Source: Fidelibacterota bacterium
Lineage (GTDB): Bacteria; Fidelibacterota; Marinisomatia; SCGC-AAA003-L08; TS1B11
NCBI GenBank assembly: GCA_020354025.1
Contig: CP070638.1
Span: forward strand, 2,071,150-2,115,541
Direction of reading: 5' to 3'
Length of the DNA stretch: 44,392 bases
This document shows positions 31,132 through 40,769 of this stretch, piece after piece. Position 1 is the stretch's first letter. Each line of letters opens with the position of its first letter. A model generated the notes under the pieces. The model had not been told where the DNA came from and made no database searches. It was given only the letters and a program-made list of their open reading frames with translations. Position numbers and translations under genes: made by a program.

Positions 31132-33513
31132 CTACAACTTGAATTCCACGCCGAAGGTGGGGAGGATGGGGAACATGCTCACGGCGGTTACGCCGGAGGG
31201 CGATTCGGAGTGATCCCAGGTGTACAAGAGCACGTTGAAGTGGTTGGTGAAGTTGATCACCTGGAACTTAAACTTGCCGGCCAGACGGAATAGGCGAATG
31301 TCGCGGGACCAGCTGATATCGCTGCGGAAATAGGTGGGCAGGCGGGCGGAGTTTTTCCGCCCCGGGAGGGTGATGAGGTTGTCATAGGGATGGGTATAAC
31401 TGCCAAAAGAGCTCTGGGAGTAGACCTTGCCCCAGACCGGGGTGTAGGGCTGGCCGCTGCTGAGTGAGACGGTCAAACCGAGGGAGCTTTTCTTACCCAG
31501 TTGGTAGTTGAGTACGGCGTTGAGCGTGTGGGGGCGGTCGTACTTGGGATAGTAGACCTCTCCGGCATCCGGGTCGATGGTCTCATCGCTGTTGAAATCA
31601 ACACGCTTCTCAAGACGGGCGTAGGTGTAGCCCAGCCAGCCGGTGAGTCTACCCAGGGATTTCTTCGCCAGGAACTCGATGCCCCAGGCCGTGCCGGTCC
31701 CTTCGATGAAGTCATCTTCTTCGATGCTGGGATCACCGTGGGGATTGACGTCCAGGAGGGTGCTATAGGGCTTGTAATAGGCCACGAGGCTGGTGAAAAA
31801 GCGTTCGCCGATCCACTGCTCCAGGCCCAGGATGAAGTGCTGGGCGGACTGGGCATGGTTCTCTCGAGGTACCGGGAGCCAGAAATCGACGATGCTGAGG
31901 AACTGGTCGTCGCTGGAACTGGTGAACAGGAACTGGTTGAAGATACCCCAGCTGCCCTTCAGGGCCAGGTCATCGGTGAGAAAATATTTGAAGCCCAAGC
32001 GCGGTTCGAGGTAGAGCTCGGGGTGGAGTTCGAAGCTGGTCAGGCGGAGACCAGCCTGGAGGCTGAAGCGGGGGTACGGCTTCCACCGGTCCTGGGCATA
32101 CAGGGCTAGGATATAGGGATTCTGCTCGCGGCTGAAAATCGTTAGATCCCCGATGGACTGGCGCAAATGCATGCCCAGGGTTTTGATCTCAAAGCCGGCG
32201 GTTGCCGTATGTTCGGTATTGACGAACCACTCCAGCTGTTCCTTGAGGGTCCAGTCGTTCAGGCCGACGGATTGTTCAATACTGGTGCCTACTGTTCCGA
32301 CGCTTGAATCGGTCTGGGTGACGCCGGCGAAGAAGTCCCAATCGTAGCGGGTGTTGGCTACCGAGAGCCAGGAGATGAAGCGCGAATTGGGGACGTGGCG
32401 CCACTGGACACTATTGGTAGTATTGCCCCAGTTGAGGTCAACCTCGAGGGCATCGCCTTCCGCTTCGACCCCGAGCCGTGCGAAATCGCGGCCATTGTAG
32501 GTGGCAAAGACAAGGCGATCGGTTGGTGAGAGGTTGTAGATCATCTTACCGTGGAGGTCGCGGAAATAGTAGCCGCCGAGCGGTTCATCATCCCGGAACA
32601 GGTAGTACAGGTCTATCAGCCGGTCGTAGTAGGTGCGGCGCCAGGCGAACATCCAGGAGCCGTTTCGGATGGGTCCCTCGGCCAGGAATTTGCTGCTCAG
32701 CAGGCTGATCTCGCCCTGGAGCTGGCTCAGATTCCAGTACTCCCCGATGCGGCGGTCCTTGAACAGTCGCGCCCCCTTGGAATTGCCCTCCCTGGAGGTA
32801 ATCTCCAGTACGGACGAGTTGCGATTGCCGTACTGGCTGGGGAAGCCTCCGGGTATGAATTCCGCGTTGGACAGGGCGTCGGCATTGAAGGTGGAGAAGA
32901 TGCCGCCCAGGTGGTATGGATTGTATACCTCGATACCGTCCAGCAGGATGAGGTTCTCGTCGGGGCTACCGCCGCGGACGACCAAGGCGGAGCTGAAATC
33001 GCTAGTAGATTGAACGCCGGGCATCATCTGCAAGGTGCGAAACAGGTCCGCCTCCACAAAGGCGGGGGCGCTTTTAATCTCCCGCATAGTGAGATTGATC
33101 CGGCTGGTTTCCACCATTTCTTCGAACCGGATCCGGTCGGCGGTAATGATGACCGTCTCCCCGGCCATCACCTCGACACTCAATTCCATGTCCACCCGCA
33201 AATCTCCACCGGGGTTGAGGGCAACATCCTGCTCCCCCGATGTGTAGCCCATCATCATCACCTTGAGACGGTACATCCCCGGGGGAATGCCGATAATCAC
33301 ATAAAATCCGTGCACATTTGAGGCCGCACCCCGCTCGGTGCCCTGAAGGACCACATTGGCGTATTTCAGGGGCTCGCCGGTGTCCGCGTCACGGAGGTAG
33401 CCCGAGATACGGCCCGCGCTCTGGGCTTGCAGCAGGTACGGGTGACCTACCGTAAGCAGGAGCACCAGGGCTATCAAACCCGCACTAATGGGATGGGACT
33501 GTTTCGGTTGCAT
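31132..33513 (-). CDS. TonB-dependent receptor (operon with DUF4249-like lipoprotein)
   Basis: 793 residues. Signal peptide 1-31; CarboxypepD_reg-like domain about 34-115 (GRISGYLRDADTGEPLKYAN); plug about 120-230 with MMPGVQSTSDFSSALVVRGG and NLILLDGIEVYNPYHLGG; barrel to a C-terminal FGVEFKL. It imports or helps to import a large ligand across the outer membrane with TonB energy. The lack of an N-terminal STN domain means it probably does not signal to a sigma factor. No strong ribosome site is visible before ATG 33513, but the signal peptide fits this start. Confidence 0.93.
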   Translation of the reverse strand: MQPKQSHPISAGLIALVLLLTVGHPYLLQAQSAGRISGYLRDADTGEPLKYANVVLQGTERGAASNVHGFYVIIGIPPGMYRLKVMMMGYTSGEQDVALNPGGDLRVDMELSVEVMAGETVIITADRIRFEEMVETSRINLTMREIKSAPAFVEADLFRTLQMMPGVQSTSDFSSALVVRGGSPDENLILLDGIEVYNPYHLGGIFSTFNADALSNAEFIPGGFPSQYGNRNSSVLEITSREGNSKGARLFKDRRIGEYWNLSQLQGEISLLSSKFLAEGPIRNGSWMFAWRRTYYDRLIDLYYLFRDDEPLGGYYFRDLHGKMIYNLSPTDRLVFATYNGRDFARLGVEAEGDALEVDLNWGNTTNSVQWRHVPNSRFISWLSVANTRYDWDFFAGVTQTDSSVGTVGTSIEQSVGLNDWTLKEQLEWFVNTEHTATAGFEIKTLGMHLRQSIGDLTIFSREQNPYILALYAQDRWKPYPRFSLQAGLRLTSFELHPELYLEPRLGFKYFLTDDLALKGSWGIFNQFLFTSSSDDQFLSIVDFWLPVPRENHAQSAQHFILGLEQWIGERFFTSLVAYYKPYSTLLDVNPHGDPSIEEDDFIEGTGTAWGIEFLAKKSLGRLTGWLGYTYARLEKRVDFNSDETIDPDAGEVYYPKYDRPHTLNAVLNYQLGKKSSLGLTVSLSSGQPYTPVWGKVYSQSSFGSYTHPYDNLITLPGRKNSARLPTYFRSDISWSRDIRLFRLAGKFKFQVINFTNHFNVLLYTWDHSESPSGVTAVSMFPILPTFGVEFKL

Positions 33514-33660
33514 CGCTAAGTTGTCAGCAATTTGATCGGCAGCACCCCCAAAGGGTTGCCAAGTATTTCATGCAGGGATCGAATATTTACCAGTCCTCGT
33601 TTTTTGCTCGCTCATAAAGTTAGGATTTATGCGCACAGGTCGCCAGGCTTGCATTCCACC

Positions 33661-33720
33661 AAATCAATCAAGATGCTTTTGTTCCGCAGAACGCGGTAGT
33701 GCTACTGAAGCAGGGGGGGA
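33661..33720 (+). repeat. Sorting-tail repeat interrupted by hairpin
   Basis: AAATCAATCAAGATGCTTTTG (K-S-I-K-M-L-L), then CCGCAGAACGCGG, then GTGCTACTGAAGCAGGGGGG. It is the clearest example of a sorting tail split by the hairpin. The rest of the gap 33514-33891 shows no gene. Confidence 0.75.
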
Positions 33721-33891
33721 TATGAGTATCAAGCAGAGGACGCTTCAGGTGAGGGATCAGCGAAACCTTGGAAATGCAGAATGTGTCTCTTAGTTTTCAG
33801 CCCTATCACAACGTATTGACGATGAACAATGACCGGATGTCAGTTGGATGGAAGCTGCTGACAAAGCGGCCATATGTCAGAGGAGATTACA

Positions 33892-34839
33892 ATGAAGGGA
33901 TTAGCATTATTCGCATTGGTGTTCGGCTTCTCTATTATAACACTCAGTGGGGTGGACAAACAGAAAATCATTTTTGATTGCGACCTGGGCGGGGATATCG
34001 ATGATGCTTTTGCAGTTTCTCTGGTGCTAACCAGTCCCGAATTTGAGGTGCTGGGTATTGTTCTGGATCAAGGGAATACGCCCAAACGAGCCCAGGTGGC
34101 CTGTAAGATGCTGTATGAGACGGGGAGGGATGATATCCCCGTCGTGGTTGGCCGAAAAACGGATGACTATATTTCCCATCAATTCAAATGGGCCGAAGGC
34201 TTCACAAAGCTGAAGCCCGTCAGGAAGCCGGCGGCGGACTTCATTATCGAAAATCTGAAGAAGTATCCGAACGAGGTGATCCTATTCACTGTCGGACCGG
34301 TGCCGAACATTAAGGATGTCATCGAAAAAGATCCCGATGTCCTCAAGCTGGCAAAACACGTCTATTCCATGTTCGGTTCGTTCTATCTGGGTTACGACAG
34401 CAACCCGGTACCGAGCGCCGAGTGGAATGTCCGCGCGGACGTATCGGCATCCAAGGCTTTTACATCGTCCGGAGCGCCGGTTACGTATGCAGGTCTCGAT
34501 ATCACTACTTTTGTCAAGCTCGGAGAGGAGCTGCGCCAGCAGCTCTGGCAATACGATTCACCGCTGACGAATGCTCTCGAGGATCTCTACGGCCTGTGGC
34601 GTAATGAGTGGTATGCCAGACCAGATCCCACTCTATTCGATGTCGTCGCGGTGGGGATGGTTCTCTGGCCGGAGCTTTTTGAAACTCGCAAGGCCTTTGT
34701 GAAAGTAATCGACCCGGGATACACCATCATCGATGAGAGCAGGGAGCCGAACTGCGAGATCGGCATGTCGATCCAGAAGGACGAATTCCTGCGGCGGGTG
34801 GTGGACCGTTATCTGAAGCAAAATCTACACAGGAAATAG
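33892..34839 (+). CDS. Exported inosine/uridine-preferring nucleoside hydrolase family protein
   Basis: 315 residues from ATG 33892, selected because GAGGAG lies eight bases upstream and it starts a signal peptide (MKGLALFALVFGFSIITLSG). IIFDCDLGGDIDDAFA is the metal-binding DxDxGxDD fingerprint of the family; a later DPTLFDVVAVGMVLWPELF fits the C-terminal Asp motif. The family splits ribonucleosides into base and ribose using Ca2+. Export suggests scavenging of nucleosides outside the cytoplasm, or another glycoside substrate. Confidence 0.88.
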   Translation: MKGLALFALVFGFSIITLSGVDKQKIIFDCDLGGDIDDAFAVSLVLTSPEFEVLGIVLDQGNTPKRAQVACKMLYETGRDDIPVVVGRKTDDYISHQFKWAEGFTKLKPVRKPAADFIIENLKKYPNEVILFTVGPVPNIKDVIEKDPDVLKLAKHVYSMFGSFYLGYDSNPVPSAEWNVRADVSASKAFTSSGAPVTYAGLDITTFVKLGEELRQQLWQYDSPLTNALEDLYGLWRNEWYARPDPTLFDVVAVGMVLWPELFETRKAFVKVIDPGYTIIDESREPNCEIGMSIQKDEFLRRVVDRYLKQNLHRK

Positions 34840-34901
34840 CTGCGAATCCCCAATAGGCAATCGAGAGAATCTCAACTAATTATGATCGGGGAGATCGACT
34901 T

Positions 34902-35417
34902 ATGATACAAATCAGCATCTTCATCTTATGCTCGATCCTGCTACTAGTTTTCACGCTGAGCAGACCCCATCGACATCGATTTCCCCGTTACTTTGCATTT
35001 ATAAGCATAATTGGGCTGGTGCTCCTCAATGCTGACAACTGGTTTTGGGAACCCCTGTCGCTCCGTCAAATAATTTCGTGGATACTGCTGACCAGTTCGC
35101 TCATACTGGTGATTCACGGTTTCAGGCTGCTGCGGATTGTTGGCTCACCCGGGAATGATATCGAGGACACTACACAACTAGTTACGACTGGTGCCTATCG
35201 ATATATTCGCCACCCGATTTACTGTTCTTTACTATCGGGGGGGGCGGGAGTCTTTTTAAAGGAAATTTCGCTGCCGAGTATCCTGCTCTTGCTTGTTTCC
35301 TTTATCTTCGTGTTCATTACGGCCAAGGCAGAAGAGAGTGACAATCTGGAAAAGTTCGGAGAGGAATACCGAGCCTATATGAACACCACGAAGATGTTCA
35401 TCCCATATCTGATCTAG
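34902..35417 (+). CDS. Isoprenylcysteine carboxyl methyltransferase-like membrane protein
   Basis: 171 residues with four to five membrane segments. The C-terminal half LVTTGAYRYIRHPIYCSLL followed by EESDNLEKFGEEYRAYMNTTKMFIP is the ICMT/PEMT family signature (GxYRYxRHPxY...E-x-x-L-x-x-F-G-x-x-Y). Members methylate lipids or small molecules with S-adenosylmethionine at the membrane; bacterial members rarely have known substrates. GGGGAG precedes ATG 34902, 62 bases after the nucleoside hydrolase, so the two may share a message. Confidence 0.85.
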   Translation: MIQISIFILCSILLLVFTLSRPHRHRFPRYFAFISIIGLVLLNADNWFWEPLSLRQIISWILLTSSLILVIHGFRLLRIVGSPGNDIEDTTQLVTTGAYRYIRHPIYCSLLSGGAGVFLKEISLPSILLLLVSFIFVFITAKAEESDNLEKFGEEYRAYMNTTKMFIPYLI

Positions 35418-35468
35418 GCTGGGATATGTTTCGCTCCTGTTGTCTTACTATCAATGCCGGGAGGATGG

Positions 35469-35503
35469 CAGATCAATCAAGAAGGTGCTGGTGAAGCAGG
35501 GTG
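35469..35503 (+). repeat. Sorting-tail repeat without hairpin
   Basis: Reads R-S-I-K-K-V-L-V-K-Q on the plus strand in a 318-base gap (35418-35735) that has no other recognisable content. Confidence 0.6.
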
Positions 35504-35735
35504 CTCGGACCGGCTGCATCAGTTTCATGATGCTGCCACCAAACCAACCAGTTGGCGGACCAGAGCGGAAACGCGGTAGATTCCCGAATCCTAGCGTGGC
35601 GTGGTTTTGTGGACATTGGGCCAGCTTTGTATAGCTTTCAGTTCACGGGATTACCCCGCTCTGAGGATTTACAATTTGGGATTGCGCATGGGGAGACGTA
35701 CTTTTGTTCAACAGTCAAAGAGCTGACTATAAAAA

Positions 35736-36323
35736 ATGAAGACCCCTAGTAAGTCTCAAGGCCGGAAAAAACAAGCCGCATTGGAACAAGACTGGGTACG
35801 AGACATCCGGGAGGGCAATTCGCGGGCTTTTGAGCGACTGTTCCGCACCTATTGCGGTCCGTTAGTGAATTTTGCTCGGCGTTTTGGTCTAGACCTTCCG
35901 GTGGCGGAGAATATTGTGCAGGATGTATTCCTGAGCGTCTGGACCCGCCGAACGCAGCTTGATCCCGTCGCTGCAATCAGGGCCTATTTATATACTGCTG
36001 TCAGGAATCAAGCGCTCAAGCAGCTGCGCCATGAAAAAGTCGAACAACGCAGCCGAGAGGCAATGTCCACGTCCAGATTGGCAGAAGACACGCCAGAGAA
36101 AAACTGGAGCCAGCAGGAGCTGGCCGGAGAGATTCGATCGGCAGTAGATCAGCTGCCACAACGATGCCGCACAATATTTACCATGAGCCGCTACGATAAC
36201 CTGACATATGGCGAGATAGCCCAAATTCTGGGAATATCCGTCAAGACGGTGGAGACCCAGATGGGTCGAGCCCTCAAGTCCCTTCGCAGCAGTCTATCCC
36301 ATATCCTTGATTCCCTCTCCTGA
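35736..36323 (+). CDS. ECF-type RNA polymerase sigma factor
   Basis: 195 residues. Region 2 about 22-90 (DWVRDIREGNSRAFERLFRTYCGPLVNFA, then VAENIVQDVFLSVWTRR) and region 4 about 135-190 (VDQLPQRCRTIFTMSRYDNLTYGEIAQILGISVKTVETQM) are both complete. It directs RNA polymerase to target promoters once freed by its anti-sigma factor, encoded 148 bases downstream. The ATG lies just after TATAAAAA and has no Shine-Dalgarno, so a leaderless or weakly translated message is possible. Likely targets are the FecR and STN-receptor genes after it. Confidence 0.93.
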   Translation: MKTPSKSQGRKKQAALEQDWVRDIREGNSRAFERLFRTYCGPLVNFARRFGLDLPVAENIVQDVFLSVWTRRTQLDPVAAIRAYLYTAVRNQALKQLRHEKVEQRSREAMSTSRLAEDTPEKNWSQQELAGEIRSAVDQLPQRCRTIFTMSRYDNLTYGEIAQILGISVKTVETQMGRALKSLRSSLSHILDSLS

Positions 36324-36390
36324 ACCTGGCCCCGGTTCCTCGCCGGACTGATCAGAATCCCCAGCAGCCGATCCAGCGCGGAGGGAAAAA

Positions 36391-36435
36391 AACTTGTAGG
36401 GGTATCCTCGATCTGGGGGGTATCAAGGGTATAAT
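36391..36435 (+). promoter_or_regulatory. Candidate promoter region before the FecR gene
   Basis: AAAAAAACTTGTAGGGGTATC is followed by a second GGGGGTATC and by a TATAAT (36430-36435) 37 bases before the GTG start. I recall AGGGGTAT-type elements upstream of fecR genes in Bacteroidetes sigma/FecR loci, so a self-regulated promoter is plausible; this is from memory and unverified. Confidence 0.4.
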
Positions 36436-36471
36436 GAAGGATTCGATTTCAAGTTTAGGGAGAACACAACT

Positions 36472-37569
36472 GTGAGCGAACCATCTGATTGGACAATGTT
36501 AGCGCGTTACCTGGCGGGGGAATGTACCGCTCCCGAGAAAACGCAAGTGGAGGCCTGGATGGACTCCGATCCTGAAAACAGACTGCTATTTGAACAGATG
36601 CAGGTTGTCTGGGAAACCCAGGAACAGGTCCAGGAGGACATCGATGTGCGTCAGTTATGGTTGCAGGTTGCCGTCCGGGCTGGTCTGCACGAAGAATCCC
36701 GACTCAAGAGGATTGCCGACCGGCTAAGGGATCTATTAGGCAAGGTGACCGATGAGTGGTGGTTAGTACCATCAGCCACTCCGGCATTACGATATGCCAC
36801 GATTGGTGTACTGGTTGTGGTTATGGCGCTGCTGGTGACACGGTGGACCGGCTGGTTTCCCTGGGACAGCGGCACGCCCCAGCTGACAAGCATCGAGATC
36901 CCTCAAGGGGAGCGGAGTCAAATAGCTTTCAGCGATGGCTCCACTGTCGTTCTGGACGCTGGCACAATTCTGCGATACCCGCAGAAGTTTGCACGCGATA
37001 CACGGGAGGTGTTCCTGGATGGTGAGGGTTTCTTTGAAGTCGCAGCCGATAGCCGCAAGCCTTTCATCGTCCATGCCTCCGATGCCCTCGTCCAAGTGTT
37101 AGGAACCAAGTTCAATGTGCGGGCCTGGGAGCCTGACCAGCGTGTACAGGTAGCGGTATCGGAAGGCCAGGTATCATTGCGCCCGATGTCATCTTCCAGC
37201 GCCAAAGGTGTGATAATCAACAAGGGCGAGGGCAGCATAATGCCGGTGAATGGCCAGCCTACGGAACCGGTGGAAGTCGACATTGATGAAAAGCTGGGTT
37301 GGATGCAAAACGAGGCAGTCTTCAGGGATGTGACCCTGCGAGAGGTGCTCTTTCAGATAGAGCGTTGGTATAACCTGAAATTCGAACTCGCAGTACCATC
37401 CATAGCTGAGGAACGCGTCACACTGCACCTCCGCAGTCACTCAGTGGATGACGTGCTGGAGCTGATCTCCGTACTCGCGGGATTACCTCACAGGCGCGAC
37501 GGCCGGATTGTCCGGCTTGGTCCACAAGACCTGTCACCGGGAGAGACCGAGGAGCAATTAATTGAATGA
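36472..37569 (+). CDS. fecR: FecR-family anti-sigma factor
   Basis: 365 residues from GTG. Residues 1-80 form the cytoplasmic anti-sigma part (LARYLAGECTAPEKTQVEAWMDSDPENRLLFEQM); one membrane helix at about 106-122 (YATIGVLVVVMALLV); FecR domain about 138-240 (GERSQIAFSDGSTVVLDAGTILRYP, GTKFNVRAW); and a C-terminal DUF4974-like secretin-type domain about 278-345 (FRDVTLREVLFQIERWYNLKFELA). It holds the sigma factor inactive and relays the ligand-bound state of the STN receptor encoded next. Confidence 0.93.
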   Translation: MSEPSDWTMLARYLAGECTAPEKTQVEAWMDSDPENRLLFEQMQVVWETQEQVQEDIDVRQLWLQVAVRAGLHEESRLKRIADRLRDLLGKVTDEWWLVPSATPALRYATIGVLVVVMALLVTRWTGWFPWDSGTPQLTSIEIPQGERSQIAFSDGSTVVLDAGTILRYPQKFARDTREVFLDGEGFFEVAADSRKPFIVHASDALVQVLGTKFNVRAWEPDQRVQVAVSEGQVSLRPMSSSSAKGVIINKGEGSIMPVNGQPTEPVEVDIDEKLGWMQNEAVFRDVTLREVLFQIERWYNLKFELAVPSIAEERVTLHLRSHSVDDVLELISVLAGLPHRRDGRIVRLGPQDLSPGETEEQLIE

Positions 37570-37633
37570 CTTGCCGGTCTCAAGCAAGCGGAGTTGGATG
37601 TCAGATGGGTTGCAGTAACACCAAGAGGCATTT

Positions 37634-40276
37634 ATGTACATGCATATTAAAACTCTATCTCTAACCTCGATTCTTCTAGTATACCTGTCGGGCATCAACC
37701 TGACGGGCCAATCGAATCACAATTCCCGGCACCTGAGCCATTCGGACCTGCGATGGGTGCCAGCCTCCCTTATGGCGACCATCACCATAGACTTTGATGA
37801 CACGCCACTAGATCAGGCCTTACACATGCTCGCCATGAAGGGGGATTTAAAGCTGAGCTATAACCGGGATCAGCTACCCCTGGACAAGAGGATCTCGCTA
37901 CAGCTGGAAAGTGTATCGGCAATGGAAGCTCTGCTGCGAGTGGCCGAGCTGACCGGTACAGAGGTGGTAATGACTAACGGGCAACATCTGGCTATAGTCC
38001 CAGCAATCCCGCGGCCCGGATCGGTGAGAGGACTAGTGATTGACATGGAGACAGGTGAGCCGCTTAAGGGCGCCAATGTGCTACTAGTCGGTACCTACCG
38101 GGGTGCGGCAGCGGATCAGGCGGGGCGCTTTGATATCAGGCACGTCCAGCCGGGAACATATACGGTACAAGCCATGATGATGGGCTACAAACCGCGGCAA
38201 ATAACAGAGGTAGAGTATGATGGCTATTCCCCAGTGGACGTCACATTTGCACTGGAACCGACCGTTATTTCACTAAGTGAGATTGTCATCACTCCCGGGC
38301 ATTTCTCCCTGATGGAGGATATCCCCACTACCAAGCATGCTCTCCGTGCGGAGGACATCCGCAGTTTCCCCCAGTTGGGTGAGGATATCTACCGGGCTGT
38401 GAACCGCTTGCCGGGGCTGGCCAATAACGACTTCGCCGCGGGTTTTTACATCCGCGGCGGGCGGCAAAACGAGGTCCTGGTACTGCTGGACGGCATGGAG
38501 CTGTACAATCCCTTCCATCTCAAGGTACAGGATGGATTCATGAGCTTCATTGACGTGGAGGCGATACGCGGGATCGAAATGATGACCGGCGCTTTCCCAG
38601 CTGAGTATGGTAACCGGCTCAGCGGAGTGTTTAATCTGAAAACGATCTCGCCGCAGCCAAATTCCCGGCGAACCTCATTGGCCATCAGCTTCCTGAACGC
38701 CCGTTTACTGACCGAAAACAGCTTTGCCAAAGGACGCGGCCGTTGGATGCTCCTGGCCCGGCGGGGCTATGTCGATCTGCTCCTCAAAGCGGCGGGTCAG
38801 GAAGTTGAGCCTCCTTTCTATTACGATATCCTCAGCAAAATCCAGTTCAACGTGAGCCCCCGACACAGCCTGTCAGCGCACATACTGATTGCTCATGACC
38901 GCTGGGAGGGGACAATGGATGCCTTGGTCGTCAATAACCGTAACGGCAACGGCTACGGCTGGTTGACGTGGTACAGTCAGTGGAGCAGTAGTCTGGACTC
39001 ACGCACATTGATATCCTACGGAGGTTATGATGATCTGCTTGCCATGAACAGTGTTGCGGAAGATGAGTACGAGCCATCCCTGATTATTAATGATAGGAGG
39101 TATCTGCATTTCGTTGGCCTGAAGCAGGATTGGGCCTGGGAGTTATCGGATAACTACCTGTTGAAGTGGGGCTTCAATACCCGGAGGTTCGGCTCACATA
39201 TCAACTATTATCATCGTGATTGGATTATTCTAGGCCAAATAGATACCTATTTTACCAGCGGTTATAATCTCGCCTCCAGGTATCGATTCAAGGATGGCAC
39301 AGAACTCAATGGGTATCTTTCGCAACGAATTCGTCCGCTTGAATCCGTGGCGATCGAGATGGGCCTACGCTACGATAGCAATACCTGGACCCACGATAAT
39401 CACTTAAGCCCCAGGATAAATCTGGCCTATAGCCTTTCTGATAATACAGAGATTCGCGTTGGCTGGGGCCATTATTACCAGACTCAGAGTCTCACCGAGG
39501 GTCTTGGTCTATACAGTGATCCCGAATTCTACGCGGCAGAGAGGGCAGAACATCGCGTTATCGGTATCGAGCATAACTTCCCCGGTGGCCTCCAGCTGCG
39601 GATGGAAGCGTATCAGAAAGTGCTGACCTCGCTGCGACCCCACTATATTACCTGGCAGGAGAGCACCCTCCGGCCCATCGCGATGGTGGATATTGATCGT
39701 CTCAAACTGGAGCCCGAAGGCGGTGAAGCCGTAGGCCTCGAGTTCTATATATGTCGTGAAACAGGCCATCACTTGAGCTACTGGTTGAGCTACAGTCTCT
39801 CCAGGGTACGTGAGAAGGTGGACGGACGCTGGATACCGCGGTACTACGATCAACGGCACACATTCTATGGCGACCTGTCCTGGAAGCCGAACCACAAGTG
39901 GCGTCTGAACGTGGCCTGGCAATATCATACCGGTTGGCCCTACACCGAGGCACAGATCGTGGATCTTCATGAAACATCACCAGGTTTCTGGAGCTGGCAG
40001 TGGAGCCCCGGTCCACTTTATGCCAAGCGGTTTCCCGATTATACACGCTTCGATTTCCGTGTTAATCGGATCTTCTATACCAAGTACGGAAAGGTAACCG
40101 GATTCCTTGAATTCAGGAACCTGCTGGATCAGTACAATCCGCGGAAATATTTGTACTATGGTAGCCCGACCCCTAAAGGTGATGGATCAGACGAAGTAGA
40201 GGTCGGAGTAACACAATATAAATCAGAAGAATGGCTGGGTTTGATGCCCTCCTTTGGGATTATCTGGGACTTTTAG
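37634..40276 (+). CDS. TonB-dependent transducer receptor with STN domain
   Basis: 880 residues. Signal peptide 1-25; STN (secretin/TonB N-terminal) domain about 48-118 (ITIDFDDTPLDQALHMLAMKGDLKLSYN); CarboxypepD_reg-like domain about 128-210; plug about 222-345 (VNRLPGLANNDFAAGFYIRGG, ELYNPFHLKVQDGF, FPAEYGNRLSGVFN); barrel ending MPSFGIIWDF. The STN domain contacts FecR in the periplasm, so this receptor senses its ligand and signals through FecR to the ECF sigma factor. AAGAGG precedes ATG 37634. The ligand is unknown. Confidence 0.94.
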   Translation: MYMHIKTLSLTSILLVYLSGINLTGQSNHNSRHLSHSDLRWVPASLMATITIDFDDTPLDQALHMLAMKGDLKLSYNRDQLPLDKRISLQLESVSAMEALLRVAELTGTEVVMTNGQHLAIVPAIPRPGSVRGLVIDMETGEPLKGANVLLVGTYRGAAADQAGRFDIRHVQPGTYTVQAMMMGYKPRQITEVEYDGYSPVDVTFALEPTVISLSEIVITPGHFSLMEDIPTTKHALRAEDIRSFPQLGEDIYRAVNRLPGLANNDFAAGFYIRGGRQNEVLVLLDGMELYNPFHLKVQDGFMSFIDVEAIRGIEMMTGAFPAEYGNRLSGVFNLKTISPQPNSRRTSLAISFLNARLLTENSFAKGRGRWMLLARRGYVDLLLKAAGQEVEPPFYYDILSKIQFNVSPRHSLSAHILIAHDRWEGTMDALVVNNRNGNGYGWLTWYSQWSSSLDSRTLISYGGYDDLLAMNSVAEDEYEPSLIINDRRYLHFVGLKQDWAWELSDNYLLKWGFNTRRFGSHINYYHRDWIILGQIDTYFTSGYNLASRYRFKDGTELNGYLSQRIRPLESVAIEMGLRYDSNTWTHDNHLSPRINLAYSLSDNTEIRVGWGHYYQTQSLTEGLGLYSDPEFYAAERAEHRVIGIEHNFPGGLQLRMEAYQKVLTSLRPHYITWQESTLRPIAMVDIDRLKLEPEGGEAVGLEFYICRETGHHLSYWLSYSLSRVREKVDGRWIPRYYDQRHTFYGDLSWKPNHKWRLNVAWQYHTGWPYTEAQIVDLHETSPGFWSWQWSPGPLYAKRFPDYTRFDFRVNRIFYTKYGKVTGFLEFRNLLDQYNPRKYLYYGSPTPKGDGSDEVEVGVTQYKSEEWLGLMPSFGIIWDF

Positions 40277-40295
40277 AGATAATGGCGAGAAGACA

Positions 40296-40727
40296 ATGAA
40301 CGAGGGAAGCCGGGGTGATGGCAACTTGAATAGTCTGATCCTACTAATCTGTTCCTCCCTGGCCATTTTCCCCTGGCTTTCCCTCTCGCCGGGTCAGGCG
40401 GATAGTACTCTGATCCGGCTGGAACAACTCGGAGGACAGCAAGCCCCTGCAGCTTTGCTGAACAAGATCTTCCTAGAATCTGGAGCCATCACCTTTGGAG
40501 AAGCCCTGAGGCTGATCTCCAAGCATGGCAAGGTGGGGCTGAGCTACAATCACGACCACCTGCCATTGGAGGAGCTGGTATCATTGCCGCTGTCTGAAGT
40601 ATCAGTGCTAGAAGCTCTGCTCCACGTCCTGGATCAGGGCGGGGCAGAGCTGATAATCACTGATAGAGGCGAGATGGTGGTCGTACCCCAGAGACAACCC
40701 AGGGGAGATAACCCAGGGGTGCATTAA
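40296..40727 (+). CDS. Orphan STN-domain exported protein
   Basis: 143 residues from ATG 40296, 19 bases after the receptor stop. After an export signal (NLNSLILLICSSLAIFPWL, about residues 11-29) it carries a single STN-like domain at about 65-135: EALRLISKHGKVGLSYNHDH and LPLSEVSVLEALLHVLDQGG parallel the receptor's QALHMLAMKGDLKLSYNRDQ and LQLESVSAMEALLRVAELTG. It stops where a receptor would continue to its carboxypeptidase-like and plug domains. It may be a truncated receptor copy or a free STN module that binds FecR. The start is uncertain because no strong ribosome site is visible. Confidence 0.72.
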   Translation: MNEGSRGDGNLNSLILLICSSLAIFPWLSLSPGQADSTLIRLEQLGGQQAPAALLNKIFLESGAITFGEALRLISKHGKVGLSYNHDHLPLEELVSLPLSEVSVLEALLHVLDQGGAELIITDRGEMVVVPQRQPRGDNPGVH

Positions 40728-40769
40728 CCTCTGTAATAATAGTAATCGTGTAATCATGGATTATTGAAT

